In this document: piece by piece, positions 16,733 through 25,335 of the stretch
Numbering within the stretch: position 1 is the stretch's first letter
Layout of the letters: each line of letters starts with the position of its first letter
Assembly (NCBI RefSeq): GCF_900163655.1
Contig: NZ_FWFG01000007.1
Coordinates: 1 to 42,022 of the forward strand
Origin: Brachybacterium nesterenkovii
GTDB lineage: Bacteria; Actinomycetota; Actinomycetes; Actinomycetales; Dermabacteraceae
Direction of reading: 5' to 3'
DNA length: 42,022 bases
The notes under the pieces: model-generated
What the model was told of the DNA's origin: nothing
Seen by the model: only the letters and a program-made list of their open reading frames with translations
Database searches by the model: none
Translations under genes and position numbers: made by a program

Positions 16733-18229
16733 GTGGGACGAGAGGTCGGCCGCACGGAGTACACCCGCAGCCAGCGCACCCGCTATCGACGGGAGCTGCG
16801 GCGCCACCTGGACGTGTTCGAGACGTACCTCGACCACGCGGAGTTCCGGGACGAGGGCACGATCGGCGTCGAGCTCGAGATGAGCCTGGTCGATGCCGAC
16901 GAGCGCCCCGCGCTCACGGCCGAGCAGGTGCTCGCCACCCTCGACGACGAGGAGTGGGTGCACGAGATCGGCGCCTTCAACCTCGAGACCAACCTGCCGG
17001 TCATGTCCCTCGAGGGCGACGGCCTGCGCCGCCTCGAGGACGACCTGGCCGCCCGTCTGGCGCGCGCGGAGGCGGCCGCGAGCGCGCACGGCACCCACGT
17101 CGTGGCCGTCGGCCACCTCCCCACCCTCGACGAGGAGCTGCTGAACGACCCGTCATGGCGCGCCCCCGGCAGCCGCTACGAGGTGCTCGATGCGGCCGTC
17201 CTCGACGCACGCGGAGAGCCCGTGCATCTGCGGATCGACGGCGAGAGCGGCGGGATCGACGCCGAGTTCGACTCCGTCGCCCCGGAGGCCGCGTGCACGT
17301 CGATGCAGCTGCACCTGCAGATGGCGCCGGAATCGTTCGCGGCCGCGTGGAACGCGGCGCAGGCGATCGCCGGGCCGCAGGCGGCGCTCGCCGCCAACTC
17401 GCCGTTCCTCCTGGGCAAGCGCCTGTGGCACGAGACCCGGATCCCCGCGTTCCAGCAGGCCATCGACTCACGACCCCCGGAGTACGCGGCCCAGGGCGTG
17501 CGCCCGCGGGTGTGGTTCGGCGAGCGCTGGATCACCTCAATGTTCGACCTCTTCGAGGAGAACGTCCGCTACTTCCCGGCGATCATCCCGGAATCCCGCG
17601 AGATGGCCGAGGAGCCGCTGCTCACCGAGGGCGCCGCGCCGCGTCTGCACGAGCTGATGCTCCACAACGGGACCGTGTGGCGGTGGAACCGGCCGATCTA
17701 CGACCCCGGCACGGACCTGCCGCACCTGCGCCTGGAGAACCGCCTGCTGCCGGGCGGCCCGTCGCCCATCGACATGGCCGCCGACGCGGCGTTCTTCTAC
17801 GGCTCCGTGCACTTCCTCATGTCCGAGCGGCGCCCGCTGTGGTCGCGCATGTCCTTCGAGGGCGCCCGCGAGGCGTTCGAGGCGTGCGCGCGGCGCGGCA
17901 TCGACACCCGCGTGCGGTGGCCGCGCCTGGGCTCGGTTCCCGTCTCGGACCTGCTGGTCCAGCAGCTGATCCCCCGTGCGATGGAGGGGCTGCGGGACAT
18001 CGGCGCGGATGCCGACGTGGTCGAGCGCTGCGAGGAGGTGCTCCAGGGGCGCGCGGCGACGCGGCGCACCGGTGCCCGCTGGCAGATCGACACGGTCGCG
18101 GCGCTGGAGCGGTCGGGCATGGACCGCCGGGCGGCGCTCGCGGCGATGACAAGGCGGTACCGGGAGGGCCAGGCATCGGGCCGCCCCGTACACGAATGGC
18201 CCCTCCCCGATCGGCCCGCAGGGGCCTGA
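16733..18229 (+). CDS. Glutamate-cysteine ligase-family protein (GCS2-like)
   Basis: A 498-residue ATP-dependent carboxylate-amine ligase of the GCS2-like group, joining glutamate to cysteine or a related amine. Landmarks are GVELEMSLVD near residue 43, HEIGAFNLETNLPVM (the acid-rich active-site segment), CTSMQLHLQM and the later WRWNRPIYD with RLENRLLPGGPSP. The GTG at 16733 has GGAGG 6 nt upstream; a much longer open frame to 15386 is a shadow of the SUKH-like gene. Actinobacteria use mycothiol rather than glutathione, so the product could be gamma-glutamylcysteine for ergothioneine (EgtA-like), but no other ergothioneine gene is here. A TACACT box about 97 nt upstream is a plausible promoter. 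Confidence 0.85.
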   Translation: MGREVGRTEYTRSQRTRYRRELRRHLDVFETYLDHAEFRDEGTIGVELEMSLVDADERPALTAEQVLATLDDEEWVHEIGAFNLETNLPVMSLEGDGLRRLEDDLAARLARAEAAASAHGTHVVAVGHLPTLDEELLNDPSWRAPGSRYEVLDAAVLDARGEPVHLRIDGESGGIDAEFDSVAPEAACTSMQLHLQMAPESFAAAWNAAQAIAGPQAALAANSPFLLGKRLWHETRIPAFQQAIDSRPPEYAAQGVRPRVWFGERWITSMFDLFEENVRYFPAIIPESREMAEEPLLTEGAAPRLHELMLHNGTVWRWNRPIYDPGTDLPHLRLENRLLPGGPSPIDMAADAAFFYGSVHFLMSERRPLWSRMSFEGAREAFEACARRGIDTRVRWPRLGSVPVSDLLVQQLIPRAMEGLRDIGADADVVERCEEVLQGRAATRRTGARWQIDTVAALERSGMDRRAALAAMTRRYREGQASGRPVHEWPLPDRPAGA

Positions 18230-18343
18230 GCCCGGCGACAGCGAAGCGGGCAGTCCGACCGTGCGAGGCCTCGCGCCACGGCATACCCCATCGTCACGTC
18301 TCGCATTGCGGTCACGGCGTCTCGGTCGTCGATACGGTCTCGA

Positions 18344-18349
18344 TACCCT
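18344..18349 (+). promoter_or_regulatory. -10 box TACCCT of leaderless BASS gene
   Basis: TACCCT is followed by 6 nt and the ATG at 18356, so transcription would begin at or next to the start codon. Confidence 0.55.
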
Positions 18350-18355
18350 CATGCG

Positions 18356-19417
18356 ATGACGCCCTCCTCCCCCTCCCCGTCCTCCGCATCATCCTCGAGC
18401 CCGTCGGATCCCGAGTCCCCGGGAACTTCCGGCGATGACGCCCACGTCGTCGCCTCCGCGAAGGAGGACAGCTCGGCGCGCGTGGCCGTCACCGTCTTCC
18501 CGCTGCTCGTGCTGGGTGCGGCCGCCTTCGGTTTCGCCGTGCCCGGCGTCGCGTCCCAGATGGCCCCGTGGGTCAACGTCCTGCTCGGCATCATCATGTT
18601 CGGGATGGGGCTGACGCTCACCCTCCCCGATTTCGCGCTCGTGGCACGGCGCCCCCTGCCCGTGCTGATCGGCGTGGTCGCCCAGTACGTGATCATGCCG
18701 CTCGTGGGTCTCGGGATCTCGATGGCCCTGCAGCTGCCGCCCGAGCTCGCCGCCGGCGTGATCCTCGTGGGCTGCGCCCCCGGCGGCACGTCCTCGAACG
18801 TCATCTCCTACCTGGCCCGCGCGGACACCGCGCTGTCCGTGACGATGACGTCGATCTCGACGCTGATCGCACCACTGCTCACCCCCGCCCTGACCCTGCT
18901 GCTCGCAGGCCAGTACATGCCGGTCGACGGCGGGGACATGGCCATGTCCATCGTCAAGATCGTGCTGCTGCCGGTGATCGCCGGTCTCATCGTGCGTCTC
19001 GCCTTCTCGCGCGTGATCGACCGGATCCTCCCGGCGCTGCCGTGGATCTCCGTGCTCGCGATCTCGTGCGTCGTCGCCGCCGTCGTGGGCAAGAGCGCCG
19101 ACAAAGTCATGGAGGCCGGCCTGCTGGTGCTGCTCGCCGTCGTGCTGCACAACGGCCTGGGCTACGCCCTGGGCTACGGCGCCGCGCGCGTGCTGCGCCA
19201 GCCGGTCCGCGCCGCCCGCACCGTGTCGATCGAGGTGGGTATGCAGAATTCGGGTCTGGCCGCGGGCCTGGCGGCGCAGTACTTCTCCCCGGCCGCCGCG
19301 CTCCCCGCCGCCGTGTTCTCGATCTGGCACAACCTCTCCGGTGCCCTGCTCGCGTCGATCTACCGGCGCAGCGACGCACGCCGCACCGCCTCGCCCCAGG
19401 GCGCTGACGCCGCCTGA
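18356..19417 (+). CDS. Bile acid:sodium symporter (BASS) family transporter
   Basis: A 353-residue membrane protein of the BASS family, which couples Na+ to uptake of organic acids such as pantothenate, pyruvate or bile acids. Family segments include MFGMGLTLTLPDF, then VGCAPGGTSSNVISYLARAD (the crossover motif with the Na+-binding residues) and EVGMQNSGLAAGLAAQYF near the end. The first 40 residues are Ser/Pro/Asp-rich and probably cytosolic. ATG 18356 lies 6 nt after TACCCT. It follows the ligase gene by 126 bp on the same strand, with its own promoter. Substrate unknown. Confidence 0.92.
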   Translation: MTPSSPSPSSASSSSPSDPESPGTSGDDAHVVASAKEDSSARVAVTVFPLLVLGAAAFGFAVPGVASQMAPWVNVLLGIIMFGMGLTLTLPDFALVARRPLPVLIGVVAQYVIMPLVGLGISMALQLPPELAAGVILVGCAPGGTSSNVISYLARADTALSVTMTSISTLIAPLLTPALTLLLAGQYMPVDGGDMAMSIVKIVLLPVIAGLIVRLAFSRVIDRILPALPWISVLAISCVVAAVVGKSADKVMEAGLLVLLAVVLHNGLGYALGYGAARVLRQPVRAARTVSIEVGMQNSGLAAGLAAQYFSPAAALPAAVFSIWHNLSGALLASIYRRSDARRTASPQGADAA

Positions 19418-19619
19418 TCGGGAACCCCGCACCGCCCCGGGACGATCGTGCCCGGGCGAGATCCGTTCTCCTGCGGCCACGGCCGTCCCGGGCGCATCAT
19501 CGTCCGGTCCAGGGGCACGGCCCGATGCGCGGGGCGCACGGGGTGCGCGCGGTACGCCGGGCGCACGGTGCAGCGGGGCGTGCGATGGCGGGGTGCGGAG
19601 TGCCGCGGGGCGATAGGGC

Positions 19620-20780
19620 TCACTCATCGCGGAGCCCCGGGATGTACCTCCTCGGAACGTCGGCCATCTGGCGCGGGAGAGCCAGTGCCTCCTCCGCGCC
19701 GGGCACGCAATAGATCTGGTCTCGGACCCAGGCCACGGTCTCGTCCTGCGCCTGCTCGACCTCGCGCTCGGCCCTGGCCGCACCGTCGCCGATATCGCCG
19801 ACCGCATCGCCCACCGCCCCGGGATGCGCGTCGGCCCACGGCTGGATCATCTCCTCGTTGTACCGGACGGGCGCTTGCAGCACGTAGCGCACGGGCGAGC
19901 CCTGGCTCGGCCCTCCCGCCGCCTCGTCGGCGATCGCCTCGCGCCGCAGCGCGTTCCACCTCCCCAGCAGCGGACCGGAGACGTGCGATCCGATCACCCC
20001 GACCGGTGCGATCGGCGTCAGCTCCAGGGCGTTGAACATGGCGTCGTTCCCCGTGAGGTGGGCGGTCACGAGCCCGTCGACGATCGCCGTCGCGTCCCCG
20101 TCGCGCACCCCGTTGAGCATCTCGTACTGCGCCATCTGCCCGTTGACCGCGTCCACCATGATCGCCGCGACAGCGGGGACAGGGCCGGCCTTGGCACTGG
20201 CCGCCGCACCGAGGTCCGTCGCGTCGAGCCATGACTGCTCCGCACGCGGCCCGGAGGTCTCCCCGAGGGCGTCCCGAAGCATGCCGCGGGAGGGACCCGC
20301 CGGGATCGGACCGAACACATCGGAGTCGGGCCCCGGGTCGGCGGCGCCCCATCCGATGCCGGGGATTCCCGCCACCAGGTCGTGGGGCGGCGCCGCATCG
20401 TCGGCGGCCGCGCGCGCACCGGACCCGGTCGATGCCGCGACGGCCTGCGCCGTCGAGCGCCCAGGCGCCGTCGCCCTGATCGACGCGCCGACGGACCCGC
20501 CGACTGCTCCCGCCTGCTCGGAGGCGCTCGCGGCGTCCTGCTGCGCGGCCTCCTCGCTCGCCGACGAGGCGGCATGCCGCATCGCCTCCGCCATGCCCGA
20601 GAAGCCGGGCAGCAGACCGGATGCGACGTCAGCGCGGAAGCGCTCAGCGTCCTCCCCGTCCCACTCGACCGCGGCGATGCCGTGTGCGAGCGCGTCACGG
20701 GCCCCGTCCAACCCGGCGCTCATGCTCGCGAGCTGTGCGGCGAACCGTCTCAGCTGCTCGGGGTCGCATCCCAGGAACAT
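19620..20780 (-). CDS. WXG100-headed protein, possible type VII secretion substrate
   Basis: A 386-residue protein whose first 95 residues look like a WXG100 helical hairpin: PEQLRRFAAQLASMSAGL, then WDG at 40-42 where the WXG turn belongs, then a second helix. Large WXG-headed proteins are often substrates of the type VII (ESX) secretion system. An Ala/Ser/Gly linker follows (about 95-145), then a roughly 240-residue C-terminal region with LVAGIPGIGWG, a helical MVDAVNGQMAQYEMLNGV and a charged end; I recognise no toxin active site there. I see no YxxxD/E signal after the second helix. ATG 20780 is preceded by a strong GGAGGAGG site. No ESX core gene and no obvious immunity gene is adjacent. 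Confidence 0.7.
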   Translation of the reverse strand: MFLGCDPEQLRRFAAQLASMSAGLDGARDALAHGIAAVEWDGEDAERFRADVASGLLPGFSGMAEAMRHAASSASEEAAQQDAASASEQAGAVGGSVGASIRATAPGRSTAQAVAASTGSGARAAADDAAPPHDLVAGIPGIGWGAADPGPDSDVFGPIPAGPSRGMLRDALGETSGPRAEQSWLDATDLGAAASAKAGPVPAVAAIMVDAVNGQMAQYEMLNGVRDGDATAIVDGLVTAHLTGNDAMFNALELTPIAPVGVIGSHVSGPLLGRWNALRREAIADEAAGGPSQGSPVRYVLQAPVRYNEEMIQPWADAHPGAVGDAVGDIGDGAARAEREVEQAQDETVAWVRDQIYCVPGAEEALALPRQMADVPRRYIPGLRDE

Positions 20781-21043
20781 CTTTCACACCTCCTCCACGG
20801 GCCCGATCCGGGGCCTCGGACCCAGCCTCCGCCGAGGGCATCCGTCCAGGCCAGCGGCCTGTCGGCGGTGTGGAGAAGCGGTGCATGGGGAGGAAACGAG
20901 CACCCTTCCCAGGGAACTGCTAGGTGCGGCACAGCGATATCACCGGGAGGGGCGGTTGAGTACTACCAACGCATCGACGGGAGGCCCGCCCACTGAGGAG
21001 GGGGCAGGGCCCATTGAAGCCCTCGATGCGGGGGAAAGGGATG

Positions 21044-21071
21044 GCCCCGGCTCGTGGGGACGAGCCGGGGC
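21044..21071. terminator. Strong hairpin terminator
   Basis: A perfect 12-bp stem, GCCCCGGCTCGT (21044-21055) and ACGAGCCGGGGC (21060-21071), with a GGGG loop, followed on the plus strand by GCTTTCCTG. It can terminate the leftward gene starting at 22282, or an undetected rightward transcript. Confidence 0.75.
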
Positions 21072-21126
21072 GCTTTCCTGTTCAGGGCACTTCTGCATGG
21101 CCCTTCTGCGGGGCTTTGTCCAGCCC

Positions 21127-21216
21127 GTAGCTCGCCCGCTCGCGGCTCTCCTGCCCATAGCTCGTCTGCCTGCGGCTCGCCTATCCGCGCGCCGCCTGCT
21201 CGCAGCACTCCTGCCC
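21127..21216. repeat. 15-bp degenerate tandem repeat, six units
   Basis: Three 30-bp copies starting at 21127, 21157 and 21187, each divisible into two 15-bp units related to GYRGCTCKCCTGCYC. The sequence lies between genes. Confidence 0.65.
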
Positions 21217-21313
21217 TTCGCACCGCCCGTGCACCGCCACTGCCCTCGCCCCGGAACGACCGCGCGCACCGCGACGACCGCGCGGGCATCGTCCGCCGTT
21301 CGGTGACCGCGGC

Positions 21314-22282
21314 TCAGTCGCGCAGGTCGACGCCGAACACGCGACGGATCTGCGAGACCGCATAGCGCGTGAAGCGCACGTCCGAGGGCGTCGAGGCCAT
21401 CGGCACGAACAGCCCCGGATGCTCCGGATGCGTCACGCGGCCGTGCCCGGATCCCGGCGTCACCACGAAGCCCTCGCGCTCGAGGCGGTCCAGCAGCTCG
21501 CGGCGCGTCGTCGGCACCCGCGTCCCAGGCCCCCGACGCACCGAGCGCCCCGCGGCACCGGCCGCGCGCTCGGCGAGATCGTCCAGCGTGCGGGCGCCCT
21601 CGGGCCGCACCGCGAGCGCGTACCCGCGCGCGAAAGCGCCGATCACCAGGTTGTCGGCCCGGCGCACCTGCACCACCAGGCGACCGCGCAGGAAGTGGTC
21701 GGAGATGCCGTTGTCCGAGGTCCAGGCGTCCTCGGGGTCGGCGACGGCTTCGACCAGGTCGTCGCGCGCCAGGTCGTCGATGCCGATGCCCACGAGGCGG
21801 ATCGCCGCCTCGTCGATGCGCAGCGGACGGGGAGCATCGCGCTCGTCATCGGGCCCCAGGGTGTGCAGCGCCGCGGCCGGCGGTGCGGGCAGTGGGCGCG
21901 GGAGCTCGAGGGTCCGGCGGCGCAGACGGGGCAGGCGGTCCCCGGGTCCTTCCGCGGACCGCTGATCCTGCCGCGCATCTGCCGCATCCGCGCCACCGCT
22001 CGCCGCCTCGTCCGAGGCCGCAGGAGCGGCGCCCGTCGCCGTCCAGTCGACCGGTCGCACACGACGCGCCGGGTCCGTCGTGCCGGCGAGGCGTCCGGGC
22101 GTCGGGCGGGGTGCCGTCGGGGGCGCGGCAGGGCGGCGATCGGCAGAGTGGGGAGCGGCAGAGTGGGAATCGGCGCCGTTCGGGCGGGTGGTGGACGGAT
22201 CAGGCGCGGCGGGGCGGGGATCGGCTCCGTTGGCACGGGCAGCGCGCGGGCCGGGACCGGAGCCTGTCCGTCGCTTCGCCAT
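21314..22282 (-). CDS. Protein with DUF4258-like and HicA-like regions
   Basis: A 322-residue protein. Residues 1 to about 125 are disordered (Arg/Pro/Ala-rich). A middle part, about 150-215, has DDLVEAVADPEDAWTSDNG and FLRGRLVVQVRRADNLVIGA, which resembles the DUF4258/BrnT-type RNase fold. The C-terminus, 259-322, has ELLDRLEREGFVVTPGSGHG, a strand region LFVPMAS and FTRYAVSQIRRVFGVDL, the layout of HicA mRNA-interferase domains, with His280 at the catalytic position. No antitoxin-like gene overlaps it, so it may be a housekeeping RNA-binding protein and not a toxin. ATG 22282 has GGGAGGGG just upstream; an open frame to 23233 on this strand is a shadow of hrpB. Both fold assignments are inference. 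Confidence 0.65.
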   Translation of the reverse strand: MAKRRTGSGPGPRAARANGADPRPAAPDPSTTRPNGADSHSAAPHSADRRPAAPPTAPRPTPGRLAGTTDPARRVRPVDWTATGAAPAASDEAASGGADAADARQDQRSAEGPGDRLPRLRRRTLELPRPLPAPPAAALHTLGPDDERDAPRPLRIDEAAIRLVGIGIDDLARDDLVEAVADPEDAWTSDNGISDHFLRGRLVVQVRRADNLVIGAFARGYALAVRPEGARTLDDLAERAAGAAGRSVRRGPGTRVPTTRRELLDRLEREGFVVTPGSGHGRVTHPEHPGLFVPMASTPSDVRFTRYAVSQIRRVFGVDLRD

Positions 22283-22423
22283 CTGCCCCCTCCCCTCTGC
22301 ACGGTCGCCGTCGCGCCGGGCCGGGCGCGTCCGGCCAGCGTAGGCGACATGGCGCAGGCATGGAGCAGGGCCGCGGAGCAGGACCGCTGCTCGTCGGTCG
22401 GAGCGCCCTGCGAGGATGGCGGC

Positions 22424-25087
22424 ATGACCTCGCGCCACGCCTTCGACCTCGCGGCGCTCGGCCGCGCGCTCGTGGTCGCGCGCGCCGAGGGCGATCTGCG
22501 CCGGGCCGCCGCCGCGGGAGCGATGGTGGTGACCGCTCCCCCGGGCACGGGCAAGACGACGTTCGTGCCGCCGCTGCTGGCGAATCTCGCGGGGCAGGCG
22601 CTGGGCGGGACGACGCTGCTGGTCCAGCCGCGCCGGGTCGCTGTCCGCGCGGCGGCCCGGCGCATCGCACAGCTCGACGGGTCCGCGATCGGCGAGGCCG
22701 TCGGATACACGGTGCGCGGGGAGCGGCACGTGAGCCCCGCGACGGTGCTGGAGGTGATGACGCCCGGCGTGCTGCTGCGGCGCCTGCTGGCGGATCCGGG
22801 CCTCGACGACGTCGCGTGCGTGGTCCTCGACGAGGTCCACGAGCGCTCCCTCGACACCGATCTGCTGCTGGGCATGCTCGCCGATGCCCGCCAGCTGCGG
22901 GAGGACCTGCAGGTCACGGCCATGTCCGCGACGCTCGACGCGCAGGCGGTCGCCGCCGTGCTCGGCGGGGACGGCGGCGCGCCGGCGCCGATCGTGGACG
23001 TGCCCTCCGATCTGCATCCCCTCGAGATCCGGTATGCCCCGCCCGCCGGGCCCCGTCTGGATGCCCGCGGCGTCTCCCGCGACTACCTCGATCACCTGGC
23101 TCGCACCGCCGCCCGCGAGCACCGCGACGCCGGGGACGTCGACGCGCTCGTGTTCGTCCCCGGTGCCCGCGAGGTCGACGAGACGGTGCGGCGCCTGCGC
23201 TCCCTCACCGATGCCGAGGTGCTCCCCCTGCACGGGCGGCTGCCCGCCCGCGAGCAGGACCGGGCGACGTCGGGCCGGCGCGAGGGCGAGGGGCCGCGGA
23301 TCGTGGTGTCGACGGCGCTCGCGGAGAGCTCGCTGACCGTCCCCGGCGTGCGCCTGGTGATCGACGCCTGCCTGTCCCGGGAGGTGCGTCGCGACCGCGC
23401 GCGGGGCATGACGGGCCTGGTCACGGTGAGCGCCTCACGGGCGAGCATCGAGCAGCGGGCCGGGCGCGCCGCCCGCCAGGGACCGGGCACGGCGGTGCGC
23501 GCGTGCTCGGAGACCGACGTGGCGCGCATGGCCCCGAGCGCCCCGCCGGAGATCACGGCCGCCGACCTCACCGATGCCGCCCTGCTGCTGGCCTGCTGGG
23601 GCACGCCGCGCGGCGAGGGCCTGCCCCTGCTGACGCCGCCGCCCGCCGCCTCGATCGCCGACGCCGAGGCGACGCTGCGCAGCCTCGGGCTGGTCGATGC
23701 GGAGGGCCGCGCGACCGCGGAGGGGCGGGCGGTCTCGACGCTCCCGATCGGGGTACGCGAGGCCCGCGCCCTGCTCGCGGGGACGCGGGAGCTGGGCGAC
23801 GCGCAGCGGGCGGCCGAGGTGGTCGCGGCGCTGTCCGACGATCATCGCGCCGACGGGGCGGACGTGCCGTCGCTGCTGGTCGCCCTGCGGTCCGGGCGCG
23901 CCCCGGGGGCGGAGCGCTGGCGGCGGGAGGTCCAGCGCCTGGCGCGGATCGCGCGCGGGCAGGAGACCGGGCTCCCGACAGGGGGCATGAGCGCGGAGGG
24001 CGGGCGCCCACCCGGCACGCCCGGTCGGCGGGAGGGCTCCGGCGCGGCGAACCGTGCGTCCATGCCGTCCCGACGGGAGCACGACGTGCTCGAGCACGCC
24101 GCCGGGACGCTCATCGCCCTGGCGCGTCCCGAGCGGATCGCCCGTCGCACCGGCGACGCCTCCCGCTCCTACCTGCTGGCATCGGGCACGCGCGCGGCCC
24201 TACCCGAGGGCTCGCCGCTGCGCGAGAGCACATGGCTGGCGGTCTGGGAGGTGCAACGGGCCGAGGGGCGCGCCGCCGACGGGACCGGCGCCGTGATCCG
24301 CGCCGCCGCACCGCTCGACGAGGAGACGGCCCTGCGCCTGGGAGCGCCGCTCGCCTCCGAGCGGCGCCGAGCGCGCGTCGATGCCGGCCGGATCAGCGTG
24401 CGCGCCGAGCGCTCCCTCGGCGCCATCACCCTGGCCTCCACACCGGTCGCCGCCGAGCCCGCCGACGTCGGCCCTGCTCTCGCGGCGCATCTGCGGGAGA
24501 ACGGCCTGGCCGCCCTGACCTGGTCCGATGCCGCCCTAGCACTCCGGGGCCGGCTCGCCCTGATCCACCGGGAGCTGGGCGCGCCGTGGCCCGCGATGGA
24601 CGATGCCGCCCTGCTGGAGCGCCTCGAGGAGTGGCTGGGAGGGGACCTGGCCCGTATGCGTCCGAGCGACCGCCTGGACCGGATCGACGTCGTGAGCGCG
24701 CTGCGGCGCCTGTTGCCGTGGCCGGAGGCGGCGCGCCTCGACGAGCTGGCCCCTGAGCGCCTGGCCGTCCCGTCCGGGTCCGCGATCCGGATCGAGTACC
24801 CGGCCCTCGACGATCCCGCGGGCAGGCCCGTCGTCGCGGTCAAGCTGCAGGAGTGCTTCGGCCTGGCCGAGACGCCGCGCCTGGTCGACGGGCGCGTGAG
24901 CGTCCTGTTCCACCTGCTCTCCCCCGCGCGGCGGCCGCTGGCCGTGACGGACGACCTCCGTTCCTTCTGGTCGGGCCCGTACCAGCAGGTCCGCTCCGAG
25001 ATGCGGGGCCGCTACCCCAAGCACCCGTGGCCCGAGGACCCGTGGACGGCCCCGGCGACGGCGCGGGTGACGCGGCCCCGGCGGTGA
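22424..25087 (+). CDS. hrpB: ATP-dependent helicase HrpB
   Basis: An 887-residue DEAH/RHA-family helicase of the HrpB type, an RNA-type helicase of uncertain cellular role. Motifs in order: Walker A APPGTGKTT (38-46), DEVH box with ERSLDTD (136-145), SAT motif (168-170), motif VSTALAESSLTVPGVRLVID, the QRAGRAARQGPG arginine-finger motif, then the ratchet-like and HrpB C-terminal regions. A Gly/Pro/Arg-rich insertion lies near residues 520-550. ATG 22424 lies 6 nt after GAGGAT, a possible degenerate leaderless -10; the frame is open back to 21419 but there it is a shadow of the oppositely oriented gene. A large hairpin follows the stop by 19 bp. Confidence 0.95.
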   Translation: MTSRHAFDLAALGRALVVARAEGDLRRAAAAGAMVVTAPPGTGKTTFVPPLLANLAGQALGGTTLLVQPRRVAVRAAARRIAQLDGSAIGEAVGYTVRGERHVSPATVLEVMTPGVLLRRLLADPGLDDVACVVLDEVHERSLDTDLLLGMLADARQLREDLQVTAMSATLDAQAVAAVLGGDGGAPAPIVDVPSDLHPLEIRYAPPAGPRLDARGVSRDYLDHLARTAAREHRDAGDVDALVFVPGAREVDETVRRLRSLTDAEVLPLHGRLPAREQDRATSGRREGEGPRIVVSTALAESSLTVPGVRLVIDACLSREVRRDRARGMTGLVTVSASRASIEQRAGRAARQGPGTAVRACSETDVARMAPSAPPEITAADLTDAALLLACWGTPRGEGLPLLTPPPAASIADAEATLRSLGLVDAEGRATAEGRAVSTLPIGVREARALLAGTRELGDAQRAAEVVAALSDDHRADGADVPSLLVALRSGRAPGAERWRREVQRLARIARGQETGLPTGGMSAEGGRPPGTPGRREGSGAANRASMPSRREHDVLEHAAGTLIALARPERIARRTGDASRSYLLASGTRAALPEGSPLRESTWLAVWEVQRAEGRAADGTGAVIRAAAPLDEETALRLGAPLASERRRARVDAGRISVRAERSLGAITLASTPVAAEPADVGPALAAHLRENGLAALTWSDAALALRGRLALIHRELGAPWPAMDDAALLERLEEWLGGDLARMRPSDRLDRIDVVSALRRLLPWPEAARLDELAPERLAVPSGSAIRIEYPALDDPAGRPVVAVKLQECFGLAETPRLVDGRVSVLFHLLSPARRPLAVTDDLRSFWSGPYQQVRSEMRGRYPKHPWPEDPWTAPATARVTRPRR

Positions 25088-25105
25088 GGAGAGCCGGGCT
25101 GCACA

Positions 25106-25170
25106 GCGTGTTCTGGTCAGCCGTGGCCGCCATGCGCCGTGCGTGACGGCCACGGCTGACCAGAACACGC
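25106..25170. terminator. 24-bp perfect inverted repeat (GTTCTGGTCA hairpin family)
   Basis: Arms of 24 bp (25106-25129 and 25147-25170) centred on GTTCTGGTCAGCCGTGG pair without mismatch around a 17-nt loop. It lies 19 bp after hrpB and probably ends its transcript. A related hairpin with the same loop length is at 26454-26513. Confidence 0.8.
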
Positions 25171-25335
25171 GTCCTTCCGACCGGAGACCGGCGAGGAGGC
25201 GGGCGCCGGGAGTCCCTGCCGCCGGCCCCTGCACGGCAGTAGCCTCGGGTGATCCGCCCGTCGTCCCGGCCGACGCCCGTCGTCCCGACCGACGCCGGGC
25301 GCCCCGCTCCGCTCGATGACGAGGAGGACGCGCCC

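Larger units (their letters stand above)
20781..21313. other. 533-bp region without gene: hairpin and 15-bp repeats
   Basis: I find no gene I can support. It contains the ribosome site of the WXG-headed gene at the left end, a strong hairpin at 21044-21071 and six degenerate 15-bp units at 21127-21216 arranged as three 30-bp copies. A short ORF ATG 20886 to TAG (12 codons) lacks a ribosome site. A small RNA ending at the hairpin is possible but not shown. Confidence 0.6.

Noticed and set aside
19505-19612. Possible tandem repeat in GC-rich sequence after the BASS gene
   Set aside because: CGGGGCGCAC-like words recur, but I cannot define a constant period, so simple base composition explains it as well.
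25249-25335. GTG 25249 as ribokinase start
   Set aside because: It lies only 3 nt after the TAGCCT box, so it would not be in the transcript, while ATG 25336 has a GAGGAGG site.
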